Shown here in pieces: positions 6,107 through 13,079 of a DNA stretch of 13,519 bases. Origin of the DNA: Candidatus Omnitrophota bacterium (lineage in GTDB: Bacteria > Omnitrophota > Gorgyraeia > Gygaellales > Profunditerraquicolaceae); NCBI GenBank assembly GCA_028717055.1, contig JAQUOO010000024.1, positions 1 to 13,519 of the forward strand, read 5' to 3'. Both the position numbers and the translations under genes were made by a program. Position 1 is the first letter of the stretch. Each line of letters begins with the position of its first letter. The notes beneath the pieces are model-generated. The model saw only the letters and a program-made list of their open reading frames with translations. It did no database searches and was not told the origin of the DNA.

Positions 6107-6827
6107 TCCTCTGGAAGGCGCGGTTGGGGAAAACGTAGCCTGCGCTTTTAGCTCAAAGGCCGGCGGCAATATGTCTTTATCTTACGGGGATACAAGCAGG
6201 GCGCTTGAGAACCGTAAAAGTTTTTTAAGCTCTTTGGGTATAGATTATAAGGATTTAGTTTGCGCCAAACAAGTCCACGGGAACAGTGTTCGGTATGCAA
6301 GTGAAGCTGATAAAGGCCGGGGCGCGCTGGCTTACTCCGCATCTATTCCGGATACCGACGGTTTGATAACCGATACAAAAGATTTGCCGCTGGCAATATT
6401 TACCGCTGATTGTTTGTCCGTGTTTCTGTATGATCCGCAAAGGCCGGCAATAGGTTTAATCCACGCCGGCTGGCGTTCTTCCGAAGCCGGCATCGTTGCC
6501 TGCGCGGTTAAATCAATGCAGGGCAAGTTCAATACCGACCCTGCCCGGTTAATTGCCGGGTTTGGCCCGCGCATAAAAGATTGTTGTTACGAAGTGGCAA
6601 GAGACTTTAAAGGTAAATTTAGCTTGGGGCTGGCTGAAAGAACAGGCCGCCTGTATCTTGACTTGGCGCAAGTTAACAAAGAGCAATTAACCGGTTTAGG
6701 CGTTAAAGAAAAAAACATCTTTGATTCGGATTTCTGCACCGCCTGTTCTAATGAAGAATTCTTTTCTTTCCGGAAAGAAGGAAAAGGAGCCGGCAGGATG
6801 CTTTCGGTCATAATGCTTACTGAATAG
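6081..6827 (+). CDS. pgeF: PgeF/YfiH-type multicopper-like (laccase-domain) protein
   Basis: This is a DUF152/YfiH family member of 248 residues. Family proteins act on purine nucleosides in vitro, and in E. coli PgeF prevents misincorporation of the wrong amino acid into peptidoglycan precursors. The metal-site residues are in place: H66 in K-Q-V-H-G, C111 in T-A-D-C-L and H128 in H-A-G-W-R. The downstream block G-P-R-I-K-D-C-C-Y-E-V is also typical. The gene has no ATG at its 5' end; TTG at 6081 (or 6084) fits best, with AGGA at 6071-6074 six bases before it. The next in-frame ATG at 6171 would remove conserved N-terminal sequence. It overlaps the DUF167 gene by 26 bases and its stop abuts the next ATG. 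Confidence 0.9.
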   Translation: MLKLLKNYNPLEGAVGENVACAFSSKAGGNMSLSYGDTSRALENRKSFLSSLGIDYKDLVCAKQVHGNSVRYASEADKGRGALAYSASIPDTDGLITDTKDLPLAIFTADCLSVFLYDPQRPAIGLIHAGWRSSEAGIVACAVKSMQGKFNTDPARLIAGFGPRIKDCCYEVARDFKGKFSLGLAERTGRLYLDLAQVNKEQLTGLGVKEKNIFDSDFCTACSNEEFFSFRKEGKGAGRMLSVIMLTE

Positions 6828-7076
6828 ATGATTCATATCCCGAAATTTAAACTGGATTTCGTTCTGCATACTTACAATACCACTTTAGAAGCAGTCAAAA
6901 CTTCGCTGGCTGAATTCGGAGAGAAACTGGATGTCGCCGAAGTGGTTGATGCTTCGCAAAAAGGGAAGAACTTTAAGATAAACATAAATACCGAGGATCC
7001 TACGGTTGTTTTCGATGTCTGTTCGCAATTCGGCAGGATAAGGTCGGTAAAGGTAGAGGACGAAGGAGGGAAATAA
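6828..7076 (+). CDS. Small protein of unknown function, possible ferredoxin-like (beta-alpha-beta) fold
   Basis: I do not recognise this 82-residue protein. The ATG follows the pgeF stop with no gap, and the next gene starts two bases after its own stop, so it is very likely expressed as part of the operon. Reading its hydrophobic pattern suggests strand (7-16), helix (19-34), strand (36-42), strand (48-54), helix (58-69), strand (71-77), an order seen in ACT-like and other ferredoxin-fold domains. It has one cysteine, no signal peptide and no membrane segment. A small ligand-binding or partner protein would fit, but no function can be assigned. Confidence 0.7.
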   Translation: MIHIPKFKLDFVLHTYNTTLEAVKTSLAEFGEKLDVAEVVDASQKGKNFKININTEDPTVVFDVCSQFGRIRSVKVEDEGGK

Positions 7077-7077
7077 T

Positions 7078-7554
7078 ATGCAAAAAGTTTTGATAGTCTA
7101 TTATTCGCGGGGAGGCAATACCAGGAAAATGGCGGAATTGATTGCCGACGGCGTAAAAAGCGAAGGGATGGAAGCGGCAGTCAGGGATGTGAAGGATGTG
7201 CTTGCCGATGATTTATTGCAATATGGCGGCCTGGTTTTTGGTTCGCCCACTTATTACGGGACCATGTGCGCTGAAATAAAAAAGCTCTTTGACGATTCAG
7301 TCAGGTTCCACGGTAAATTAGACGGCAAAGCGGGCGCGGCATTTTCTTCCAGCCGCAACATTGCCGGTGGAAACGAAACTACGATTCTGGATATCTTGAA
7401 TGCCATGCTCATACATGGTATGATTATCCAGGGTGATTGTTCCGGAGACCATTACGGCCCGGTAGCGATAGATTCTCCCGATGAGCGCTCGGTTAAGGAA
7501 TGTTTGAGAATGGGCTCCAGGTTTGCGAAATTAGTTAAAAGGTTATCAAAGTAA
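7078..7554 (+). CDS. Flavodoxin family protein (WrbA-like)
   Basis: This cytoplasmic FMN-binding electron-transfer or quinone-reductase-type protein has 158 residues. It opens with the flavodoxin strand V-L-I-V-Y-Y-S and the phosphate loop S10-R-G-G-N-T15, and has the second FMN-contact loop G-S-P-T-Y-Y-G in the middle. A later segment with H-Y-G-P-V is reminiscent of WrbA-type flavoproteins. AGGAGG at 7064-7069, inside the preceding gene, gives a strong ribosome site with an 8-base spacer. The partner is unknown; the ferredoxin-dependent enzyme encoded 3.5 kb downstream shows that low-potential electron carriers are in use. It is the last gene before the long palindrome, so it probably ends this transcription unit. 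Confidence 0.88.
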   Translation: MQKVLIVYYSRGGNTRKMAELIADGVKSEGMEAAVRDVKDVLADDLLQYGGLVFGSPTYYGTMCAEIKKLFDDSVRFHGKLDGKAGAAFSSSRNIAGGNETTILDILNAMLIHGMIIQGDCSGDHYGPVAIDSPDERSVKECLRMGSRFAKLVKRLSK

Positions 7555-7561
7555 AAAAATA

Positions 7562-7693
7562 AATGACAAATACCAAAGCACAAAATTCAAAATAAATTTA
7601 AATGACAAATACCCAATGACAAAACCTTGGTTTTGGTATTTGTGTTTTGAGTTTTGAATTTATTTTGGATTTTGAACTTTGTCATTTGTCATT
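7562..7693. repeat. 132-base near-symmetrical AT-rich palindrome
   Basis: Reading both arms out from a centre between 7627 and 7628 gives 50 complementary positions of 66 with no insertion or deletion, counted by hand. The core is AAAACC-TT-GGTTTT and the tips are AATGACAAAT/ATTTGTCATT. The left arm itself holds two copies of AAATGACAAATACC (7561 and 7600; the second reads on to CCC). It separates the flavodoxin and cutA genes and could be a MITE-like intergenic repeat, a bidirectional transcription barrier, or both. Confidence 0.85.
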
Positions 7694-7702
7694 AATATTA
7701 CA

Positions 7703-8014
7703 ATGTCCATTATAATATTTATAACTGCTTCTAGTGAAAAAGAAGCTAAAAAGATAGCAACCATGCTTATAAAGAATAAGCTGGCTGCTTGTGTCAATAT
7801 CGTTAACGGCGTAAAGTCCCTGTTTTGGTGGAAGGGTAAGGTCGACCAGGCAAAAGAAATACTGCTTATTGTAAAATCCCGAAAAGAAAAATTCAATAAG
7901 CTCGCGAAGCTGGTCAAGGCCAGCCATAGTTATGCTGTCCCGGAGATAATCGCTGTCCCGATAGCCTGCGGTTTTAAGCCGTATTTAAATTGGATAAATG
8001 AATCTGTCCGGTAG
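7703..8014 (+). CDS. cutA: CutA-type divalent-cation tolerance protein
   Basis: CutA proteins are small trimeric ferredoxin-like proteins linked to copper tolerance and related to PII signalling proteins in fold. This 103-residue copy shows the family blocks L-A-A-C-V-N-I (27-33), F-W-W-K-G-K-V (41-47), E-I-L-L-I-V-K-S-R (52-60) and the signature H-S-Y-A-V-P-E-I-I-A-V-P-I (75-87). The ATG at 7703 gives the normal family length; a TTG start at 7679 would lie inside the palindrome and add eight unlikely residues. No clear ribosome site precedes the ATG. It overlaps ccdA by 17 bases, so the two are coupled. In E. coli cutA is also directly upstream of dsbD, a related thiol-redox membrane gene. 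Confidence 0.92.
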   Translation: MSIIIFITASSEKEAKKIATMLIKNKLAACVNIVNGVKSLFWWKGKVDQAKEILLIVKSRKEKFNKLAKLVKASHSYAVPEIIAVPIACGFKPYLNWINESVR

Positions 8015-8663
8015 CCCGCTCGATTATATTTTTGCCTTTGCAGGAGGGGTGCTTGTCAGCCTTACTCCCTGCATCTATCCGTTAATCCCGGTTACCGTTT
8101 TCTACATAGGCTCCAAAAGCGGTAATTCCCGGGCGAAGGGTTTCGGATTAAGCCTGATTTTTGTTACGGGCCTGGCTGTGACCTATTCTGTTTTAGGTTT
8201 AATCGCTTCGCTAAGCGGAAAGATTTTCGGTATAATAAGCGCTAATCCTTTAACCCTGATAATCGTAGGCTTGATTATTCTTTTATCCGGAATAAGCATG
8301 CTTTTGGATTTGTTCAATTTATCCTGGCAGGGGCCGCGAGTCGATACCGGGAAGAAAGGTTATTTTTCTACCTTTTTATTGGGGGCTTCTGCCGGTTTGG
8401 TCGCTTCTCCCTGTTTGACGCCGGCATTGGCTTCGATCCTCGCCTATGTATCTACCAGAAGAAATATAATTTTTGGGATGAGTCTGCTTATGGTTTTTGC
8501 CTATGGCATGGGCTTAATTTTGATTCTTGCCGGAACCTTTAGCAGTATATTGATTAATCTCCCCAGGCTGGGGAAATGGGCGGTTCATGTCAAAAGGGTT
8601 GGCGCTTTAATAATTATGGTCTTAGGGGCATATTTTGTTTATCAGGGCGCGAAAGGGTTTTAG
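7998..8663 (+). CDS. ccdA: CcdA/DsbD-beta-type thiol-disulfide membrane transporter
   Basis: This 221-residue membrane protein belongs to the CcdA (DsbD transmembrane-domain) family, which passes reducing equivalents from cytoplasmic thioredoxin across the inner membrane. It has six hydrophobic segments (about 8-36, 48-72, 82-105, 124-150, 157-184 and 199-216). The conserved cysteine pair lies in T-P-C25-I-Y-P and S-P-C139-L-T-P, each flanked by the expected prolines. The start overlaps cutA by 17 bases, and the next gene begins 4 bases after its stop. The DsbD alpha domain is absent and the gamma-like thioredoxin is a separate gene, so this is a split arrangement. Its likely partner is the thioredoxin-fold protein encoded next. 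Confidence 0.9.
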   Translation: MNLSGSPLDYIFAFAGGVLVSLTPCIYPLIPVTVFYIGSKSGNSRAKGFGLSLIFVTGLAVTYSVLGLIASLSGKIFGIISANPLTLIIVGLIILLSGISMLLDLFNLSWQGPRVDTGKKGYFSTFLLGASAGLVASPCLTPALASILAYVSTRRNIIFGMSLLMVFAYGMGLILILAGTFSSILINLPRLGKWAVHVKRVGALIIMVLGAYFVYQGAKGF

Positions 8664-8667
8664 CCGG

Positions 8668-9159
8668 ATGAAAAAACACAAAATAATTATAATCTTGCTG
8701 TTGTTTTTTGCTTTCTTTGCCTCTTTAAGCTACGCTGCCCAGGACAGCCTGAATAGCTTTGGTATGGCTCCGGATTTTCAATTGGGGGATTTAAACGACA
8801 GGGTAATTTCCTTGAGCGATTATAAAGGCAAAAAAGCGGTTATGCTGTTTTTCTGGACGACGTGGTGCCCGTATTGCAGGGAAGAGCTGAATGTGCTTAA
8901 TCAGGAATATTCTTCGCTGGTTAAAGATTCCATCGAGGTTCTGACTATAAACGTAGAGGAGCCCAGGTATAAAGTGGAGAAATATGTCAGGCGTTCCAAT
9001 CTTGGCCTGGAAGTGCTTTTAGATTCAGACAGCCTTGTTGCCCGGGACTATGGCCTGATGGGAGTGCCGGCTTATTTTGTGATTAACAAATCCGGAGAAG
9101 TAGTTTCAGCAGGAAATCATTTTCCTAAAAACGCGATAAAAGAATTGGCCGGCAGGTAA
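8668..9159 (+). CDS. Exported TlpA/ResA-like thioredoxin-fold protein
   Basis: This 163-residue protein has a basic N-terminus followed by a hydrophobic stretch (about 6-21) and A-A-Q at 23-25, which fits a signal peptide cut near residue 24. A thioredoxin fold follows, with A-P-D-F (about 34-37), active site W66-C-P-Y-C70 and the cis-proline G-V-P134-A-Y-F-V. It probably acts outside the inner membrane, reducing or oxidising protein thiols, and is kept reduced by the CcdA-type protein encoded 4 bases upstream. The ATG at 8668 is chosen because an upstream start would place the signal peptide behind an extra charged segment overlapping ccdA. No lipobox cysteine is seen. No cytochrome c genes are visible nearby, so its substrate is unknown. 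Confidence 0.9.
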   Translation: MKKHKIIIILLLFFAFFASLSYAAQDSLNSFGMAPDFQLGDLNDRVISLSDYKGKKAVMLFFWTTWCPYCREELNVLNQEYSSLVKDSIEVLTINVEEPRYKVEKYVRRSNLGLEVLLDSDSLVARDYGLMGVPAYFVINKSGEVVSAGNHFPKNAIKELAGR

Positions 9160-9204
9160 TTCAAGCCCGGCTTTAAAGAGCGCTGGCCGCGCAAAAGGAG
9201 AAAA

Positions 9205-9501
9205 ATGTTTGATAAAATGAAACAATTGATGGATATGCAAAGAAAGATGCAGGATGTCAAGCGCCAGCTGGAAAGCGCCGCTTTCGATGTTTTAAGTTCC
9301 GATGGTTTAATCAAAATTACCATGAACGGCGCTCAAGAGGTCAAGGATGTTACGATACAGGCTGATTTGAAAGTTACCGACAAGGCCATTCTTGAAAAAG
9401 CCGCCAGGGACGCGTATAATAAAGCCATAAAGCGCTCTCATGATTTGGCCGCCGAAAAGATGCGCGGCGTAACCGGCCTGAATTTACCCGGCCTTACTTA
9501 A
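9205..9501 (+). CDS. ybaB: YbaB/EbfC family nucleoid-associated protein
   Basis: YbaB/EbfC proteins are small dimeric DNA-binding proteins that coat the nucleoid. This 98-residue copy has the typical order: an N-terminal amphipathic, Met- and Gln-rich helix (M-K-Q-L-M-D-M-Q-R-K-M-Q), a central strand region containing G-L-I-K-I-T-M-N-G, and a C-terminal helix with N-K-A-I-K-R-S ending in a Gly/Leu/Pro-rich tail. AAGGAG (9195-9200) lies 4 bases before the ATG. In many bacteria this gene lies between dnaX and recR; neither is present here. It follows tlpA after 45 bases and may share its transcript. Confidence 0.92.
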   Translation: MFDKMKQLMDMQRKMQDVKRQLESAAFDVLSSDGLIKITMNGAQEVKDVTIQADLKVTDKAILEKAARDAYNKAIKRSHDLAAEKMRGVTGLNLPGLT

Positions 9502-9505
9502 AAAA

Positions 9506-9976
9506 ATGAATAAGAAAGTCTTGGAGCTTCTAAAAGCCCGTGAATTTGTCAGTGTGGCTACCTGCGACCTTCAGGGGAGGCCCAACGCCGCCCCGAAGTT
9601 TATCCTGAAGCTGGAAAACAATTATATTTATCTGGTGGATTATATTATCGGCAGGACATTCCAGAATATCAAGGCCAATCCGAGGATTTCCATCTCTTTT
9701 ATAGATAACAATGCCTTGATGGGCTATCAGCTGAACGGTTCGGTTGAAATAATTGGCAGCGGGCAGGAGTATGATTCCCTGGTCAGGGATTTATCCCGGA
9801 AAGAAGTGGAATTGTCTACCCGCCGTATAATCGAGGGAGTTGCCAAAGGCAAATCCCATGAAGGATTCGAGCTGGGAATATCGGAGAAATTCGTTATGTT
9901 AAAGGTGAAAATCGAAGAAGTTGTGGAGATTGCTTCAAGCGGCTCCCTAAAGAGGGAAAAGATATGCGAGTGTTAA
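9506..9976 (+). CDS. Pyridoxamine 5'-phosphate oxidase-like (FMN split-barrel) protein
   Basis: The 156 residues follow the split-barrel flavoprotein pattern. E-F-V-S-V-A-T-C is the first strand, then D-L-Q-G-R-P-N-A-A-P-K, a middle strand with Y-I-Y-L-V-D, then I-G-R-T-F-Q-N-I-K-A-N-P-R-I-S-I-S-F, the usual cofactor-facing helix and strand, and G-S-V-E-I-I-G. The family binds FMN, F420 or heme and includes many reductases of unknown substrate, so true pyridoxine metabolism is not implied. It starts 4 bases after the ybaB stop, with no clear ribosome site of its own, and overlaps the methyltransferase gene by 13 bases. The cysteine-containing C-terminus (K-I-C-E-C) is encoded inside that overlap. 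Confidence 0.85.
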   Translation: MNKKVLELLKAREFVSVATCDLQGRPNAAPKFILKLENNYIYLVDYIIGRTFQNIKANPRISISFIDNNALMGYQLNGSVEIIGSGQEYDSLVRDLSRKEVELSTRRIIEGVAKGKSHEGFELGISEKFVMLKVKIEEVVEIASSGSLKREKICEC

Positions 9977-10998
9977 AAGGATTGGCTACCGGAGTGGGGA
10001 GTCTCCCGCACACCGATGCGGCAAGCGCCCTGGACCTTATCTTTAAACATGTTCCCAGTGCCCCTTTTTGGCCGCAGCTGCCCAAAAGAGATTTTCGCGA
10101 AGGGATGGTGGCGCAATTCAGCGAAAATCTGCCTTGCCTGAAGATTCAAAATACGGATATTGTCTTTGACCCCAAAAACAGGGAAAAAGAACTGGAAGCT
10201 TTTTATGAAAAAGTCATCTTCGAGGATTTGGATTATTTCCGGATAAGCGATAATTTCGCCCTGGGTTTGCACAAGTTCTACCAGAGGCTTGTGGATTCCG
10301 ATGTGAGCAGAATTGATTTTATCAAAATTCAGGTTACCGGGCCGTTTACTTTTCTGGCGAGCATAAACGATGAAAACGGGGTGTCGCTCTTATATGACCG
10401 GATATTCCGGCAGGCTATAATAAAAGCCCTGAATATGAAACTGCGCTGGCAGGTTCAGTTATTCAGGAAGTTCGACAAACCGATAATCGCTTTTATCGAC
10501 GAGCCGTATCTGTCCGCTTTCGGTTCGGCCTATACGCCCATAAGCAGGGACGACGTCATAAACGGATTGGCTGAATTCGCCGAAGGCCTGGACAGCAGGG
10601 ATGTTTTATTGGGCGTGCATTGCTGCGGCAATACCGACTGGTCTATGTTTACCGATACCCCGGGCGTCGGGCTCATTAACTTCGACGCCTTTGGTTTTCA
10701 GGATAAATTTATCCTCTATTCCGAAGGCCTCAAAAGCTTCCTGAAAAGAGGGGGGATTATTTGCTGGGGCATCGTGCCTACCCAGGAACTTGGCGCCGGC
10801 GAGAACGCGCAGGCATTAACCGCCAGGCTTCGGCAAGGCATAGGCGAGCTGGTAAAAAAAGGAATAGAAGAGAAATTATTGCTTGAGAGCCTGATGATTT
10901 CTCCTTCTTGCGGTTTGGGGACTCTTGAACCCCAAAAAGCAAAGCAGGTTTTGGAGCTTCTTTCCGGGACTTCCGCTTTTATCGGGAAAAACCTGTAA
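9964..10998 (+). CDS. Stand-alone MetE core-type (UROD/MetE-like) methyltransferase
   Basis: This 344-residue protein matches the C-terminal catalytic barrel of cobalamin-independent methionine synthase and related methyl-cobamide:thiol methyltransferases. It opens with T-G-V-G-S-L-P-H (9-16). It has D179-E-P in the barrel centre, zinc-site candidates H219 and C221 in H-C-C-G-N, and C316 in S-P-S-C-G-L. These align with H641, C643 and C726 of E. coli MetE; D241 lies near where MetE has its glutamate ligand. Full-length MetE is about 750 residues, so the N-terminal folate half is absent. Such short forms use other methyl donors, for example methylcobalamin-protein in some archaeal homologues. 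No corrinoid-protein gene is visible in the window. AGAGGG (9951-9956) lies 7 bases before the ATG. Methionine synthesis is likely but not proven. Confidence 0.82.
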   Translation: MRVLKGLATGVGSLPHTDAASALDLIFKHVPSAPFWPQLPKRDFREGMVAQFSENLPCLKIQNTDIVFDPKNREKELEAFYEKVIFEDLDYFRISDNFALGLHKFYQRLVDSDVSRIDFIKIQVTGPFTFLASINDENGVSLLYDRIFRQAIIKALNMKLRWQVQLFRKFDKPIIAFIDEPYLSAFGSAYTPISRDDVINGLAEFAEGLDSRDVLLGVHCCGNTDWSMFTDTPGVGLINFDAFGFQDKFILYSEGLKSFLKRGGIICWGIVPTQELGAGENAQALTARLRQGIGELVKKGIEEKLLLESLMISPSCGLGTLEPQKAKQVLELLSGTSAFIGKNL

Positions 10999-11009
10999 AA
11001 ATAAAATAT

Positions 11010-11038
11010 TTGACAAAAGACGAGTTTGGTTATATATT
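11010..11038 (+). promoter_or_regulatory. Strong sigma-70 promoter for the por operon
   Basis: TTGACA (11010-11015, perfect -35), 17 bases, then TATATT (11033-11038, five of six matches to the -10). Transcription would begin near 11045, leaving a leader of about 35 bases before porG. It lies in the only real gap of this part of the window (81 bases), which marks the start of a new operon. Confidence 0.8.
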
Positions 11039-11079
11039 ACTTAGACATTTTCGCTTGTCAATCGGAGCTTGAAGAATAA

Positions 11080-11634
11080 ATGAAGGAAATAAGAATACAT
11101 GCCCGCGCAGGCCAGGGCGCAATCACTACCGCGTCGTTATTAGGTTACGCCTATTTTCTGAAAGGCCTTTGCCCTTACGCCTTCCCCAGTTTTGGCGCTG
11201 CCCGTATGGGCGCTCCGATGAACGCGTTTGTGCGCGTGGATTCCCAGCCGGTCCGCTTACGCAGCCAGATATACGAGCCGGATTACGTTATTGTCGCCGA
11301 CCATACCCTTATGCGCGGTTACAACTGTTTTTCCGGGCTTAAGGAAGACGGCATAGCTATTATCAACGGTAAGGAAGAGCAGGTTTCTGTCCCCAAGCTT
11401 AAGCCTAAGCAAAAGGTTTTTGTCGTTCCGGCAAATGAGATTGCTTTAAAATATATAGGAAGGCCGTTGGGAAACACCGCTCTCCTGGGCGCTTTTTGCG
11501 CGGCTACCGGAGAATTGACTTTAGATGATTTAACCGCGGCTATTAAACATAGATTTAGCGCCAAGCTTCAGGAAGGCAACATCAAAGCTGCGCAAGAGGG
11601 GTTTGATTTAGTAAAGAGTAAAATCAAGGGGTAA
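11080..11634 (+). CDS. porG: 2-oxoacid (pyruvate):ferredoxin oxidoreductase, gamma subunit
   Basis: This is the gamma subunit of the four-part oxidoreductase that oxidatively decarboxylates a 2-oxoacid to acyl-CoA and reduces ferredoxin in the cytoplasm. It has 184 residues and the family opening R-A-G-Q-G-A-I-T-T-A (about 8-17). Next come F-P-S-F-G-A-A-R-M-G-A-P-M (about 36-48), the R-S-Q-I-Y-E-P-D segment, and a G-N-T-A-L-L-G-A-F block later on. The start is supported by GAAG (11071-11074) with a 5-base spacer, plus an earlier GGAG. It is the first gene after a strong promoter. The gamma-delta-alpha-beta order matches Por operons of Thermotoga and archaea. Pyruvate is the most likely substrate, but 2-oxoisovalerate cannot be excluded. 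Confidence 0.9.
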   Translation: MKEIRIHARAGQGAITTASLLGYAYFLKGLCPYAFPSFGAARMGAPMNAFVRVDSQPVRLRSQIYEPDYVIVADHTLMRGYNCFSGLKEDGIAIINGKEEQVSVPKLKPKQKVFVVPANEIALKYIGRPLGNTALLGAFCAATGELTLDDLTAAIKHRFSAKLQEGNIKAAQEGFDLVKSKIKG

Positions 11635-11637
11635 ATT

Positions 11638-11898
11638 ATGTTTGGTCCATTAATCTGTAAACCGGGTTCGAGCAAAAATAACAAGACCGGTCCCTGGCGC
11701 ACCGAGAGCAGGCCGAAGTTTTTAAAGACTAACTGTATCGCCTGTAATATGTGCGTGGTAGTTTGCCCGGAGGCCTGTATCAGCGGCCAAGGCAAGAACA
11801 CGTATGACGTTGACCTTGATTATTGTAAAGGCTGCGGGAATTGCGCGGCAATTTGCCCCAAGAAAGATATTGAAATGGTTAAAGAAGAGGGAGCGTAA
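11638..11898 (+). CDS. porD: 2-oxoacid (pyruvate):ferredoxin oxidoreductase, delta (2[4Fe-4S] ferredoxin) subunit
   Basis: This 86-residue ferredoxin-like subunit has two complete cluster motifs: C33-x2-C36-x2-C39-x3-C43-P and C63-x2-C66-x2-C69-x3-C73-P, so it should hold two [4Fe-4S] clusters that carry electrons from the TPP site to external ferredoxin. The N-terminal 30 residues, with G-P-W-R-T-E, are the usual PorD extension. AAGGGG at 11626-11631, within the end of porG, lies 6 bases before the ATG. Its stop codon overlaps the porA start by one base (TAATG). Confidence 0.93.
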   Translation: MFGPLICKPGSSKNNKTGPWRTESRPKFLKTNCIACNMCVVVCPEACISGQGKNTYDVDLDYCKGCGNCAAICPKKDIEMVKEEGA

Positions 11899-13079
11899 TG
11901 AAAGAATTACTAGAAGGCTCAATGGCAGTAGCCGAGATTGTCAAGCTTTGTAAGCCCGGGGTTATTTCTGCCTATCCGATTACTCCCCAGACGCATATAG
12001 TGGAAGAATTGGCCCAGATAGTCGCTGACGGCCGCCTGAATGCCCAGTTTGTCAATGTAGAGAGCGAACATTCCGCCGCTTCCGTAGTTTTAGGCGCGGT
12101 GGCGACAGGCGTGCGCGCCTATACCGCTACCAGCTCCCAGGGGCTTTTTTATATGGCCGAAGTCCTTTATAATATCGCCGGTATGCGTTTACCGGTAATT
12201 ATGACTACCGCTGCCCGCGCGATTTCAGCTCCGATAAATATCTGGAATGACCATCAGGATGCGGTTTCCTTGCGCGATGCAGGCTGGATCCAGTTGCACG
12301 CCGAAGATATACAGGAAGCGCTAGACTTGCATCTTATCGCTTACAGGCTGGGCGAAGATAAATCCATAATGCTTCCGGTAATGGTCTGTATGGACGGTTT
12401 TATCCTCACTCACGGGATGGAAACCGTGGATATGCCTACGCAGGAACAGGTGGATAAATTCCTTCCTCCTTACAAAGCCCCTTATAAATTAGATGTCGAG
12501 AATCCTTTGACTTTAGGCCCGCTAGTCGATCCGGAATATTATATGGAAGCCAGGTATGCCCTTAATGAAACGCATAAAGAAGCCCTGGCGCTTATTCCCA
12601 AATTGACTGCGGAGTTTGCTAAAGTATTCGGCAGGGCTTACAATGGTTTAGTCGAAGGTTATCAGTTGAAAGACGCCGAGAAGGTGATTGTGGCTATGGG
12701 TTCAGTTTGCGGAACGGTTAAAGAAGTTATCGACGAATTAAGAGCCAAGGGCAAGAAAGTCGGTTTGCTTAAGATTACATCTTTAAGGCCTTTTCCGGCC
12801 AATGCTATCTATGATGCTTTAAAGAATTCCCCGAAGGTGGCGGTTATCGACCGCGCGTTATCTTTAGGGTCTTTTGCTCCGTTAGCCGCGGAAGTAAAGG
12901 CGGTATTTTTTGGCAAGGCCAAAAAACCCCAGAATATAAGCAGTTTTGTAGTCGGCATGGGCGGACGCGACATTACCAGGGATTCGATTAAAGAAATCTT
13001 CCGGCTGATGAACGGTAAGGACAAGCAGGCGGAATTTATAGATTTAAAGCCAGAGCTTTTAAAGGAGAGTTATGAGTAA
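11898..13079 (+). CDS. porA: 2-oxoacid (pyruvate):ferredoxin oxidoreductase, alpha subunit
   Basis: This 393-residue alpha subunit contains the pyrimidine-binding and domain II/III parts of the enzyme. The N-terminal family motif A-Y-P-I-T-P-Q-T (25-32) is followed by V-E-S-E-H-S-A (53-59), which supplies the glutamate that activates TPP, then T-S-S-Q-G-L and N-D-H-Q-D. The C-terminal part has the G-S-V-C-G-T-V-K-E-V and L-R-P-F-P motifs. Length matches PorA of four-subunit enzymes. G-A-G-G-G-A-G (11887-11893 as bases) precedes the start, which overlaps the porD stop. Its last 8 bases overlap porB. With porB it forms the catalytic core. Acyl substrate identity cannot be read with certainty. 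Confidence 0.93.
   Translation: MKELLEGSMAVAEIVKLCKPGVISAYPITPQTHIVEELAQIVADGRLNAQFVNVESEHSAASVVLGAVATGVRAYTATSSQGLFYMAEVLYNIAGMRLPVIMTTAARAISAPINIWNDHQDAVSLRDAGWIQLHAEDIQEALDLHLIAYRLGEDKSIMLPVMVCMDGFILTHGMETVDMPTQEQVDKFLPPYKAPYKLDVENPLTLGPLVDPEYYMEARYALNETHKEALALIPKLTAEFAKVFGRAYNGLVEGYQLKDAEKVIVAMGSVCGTVKEVIDELRAKGKKVGLLKITSLRPFPANAIYDALKNSPKVAVIDRALSLGSFAPLAAEVKAVFFGKAKKPQNISSFVVGMGGRDITRDSIKEIFRLMNGKDKQAEFIDLKPELLKESYE

Noticed and set aside
7679..7702. Upstream TTG start for cutA
   Set aside because: It would begin inside the palindrome and add residues absent from the usual CutA length; the ATG at 7703 gives the normal N-terminus.
8635..8667. Upstream start for the TlpA-like protein
   Set aside because: It overlaps ccdA and puts an Arg/Lys-rich stretch before the signal peptide; the ATG at 8668 gives a normal exported protein.
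9973..10272. Minus-strand open frame of 99 codons
   Set aside because: It lies opposite the well-supported methyltransferase gene and shows no family features.
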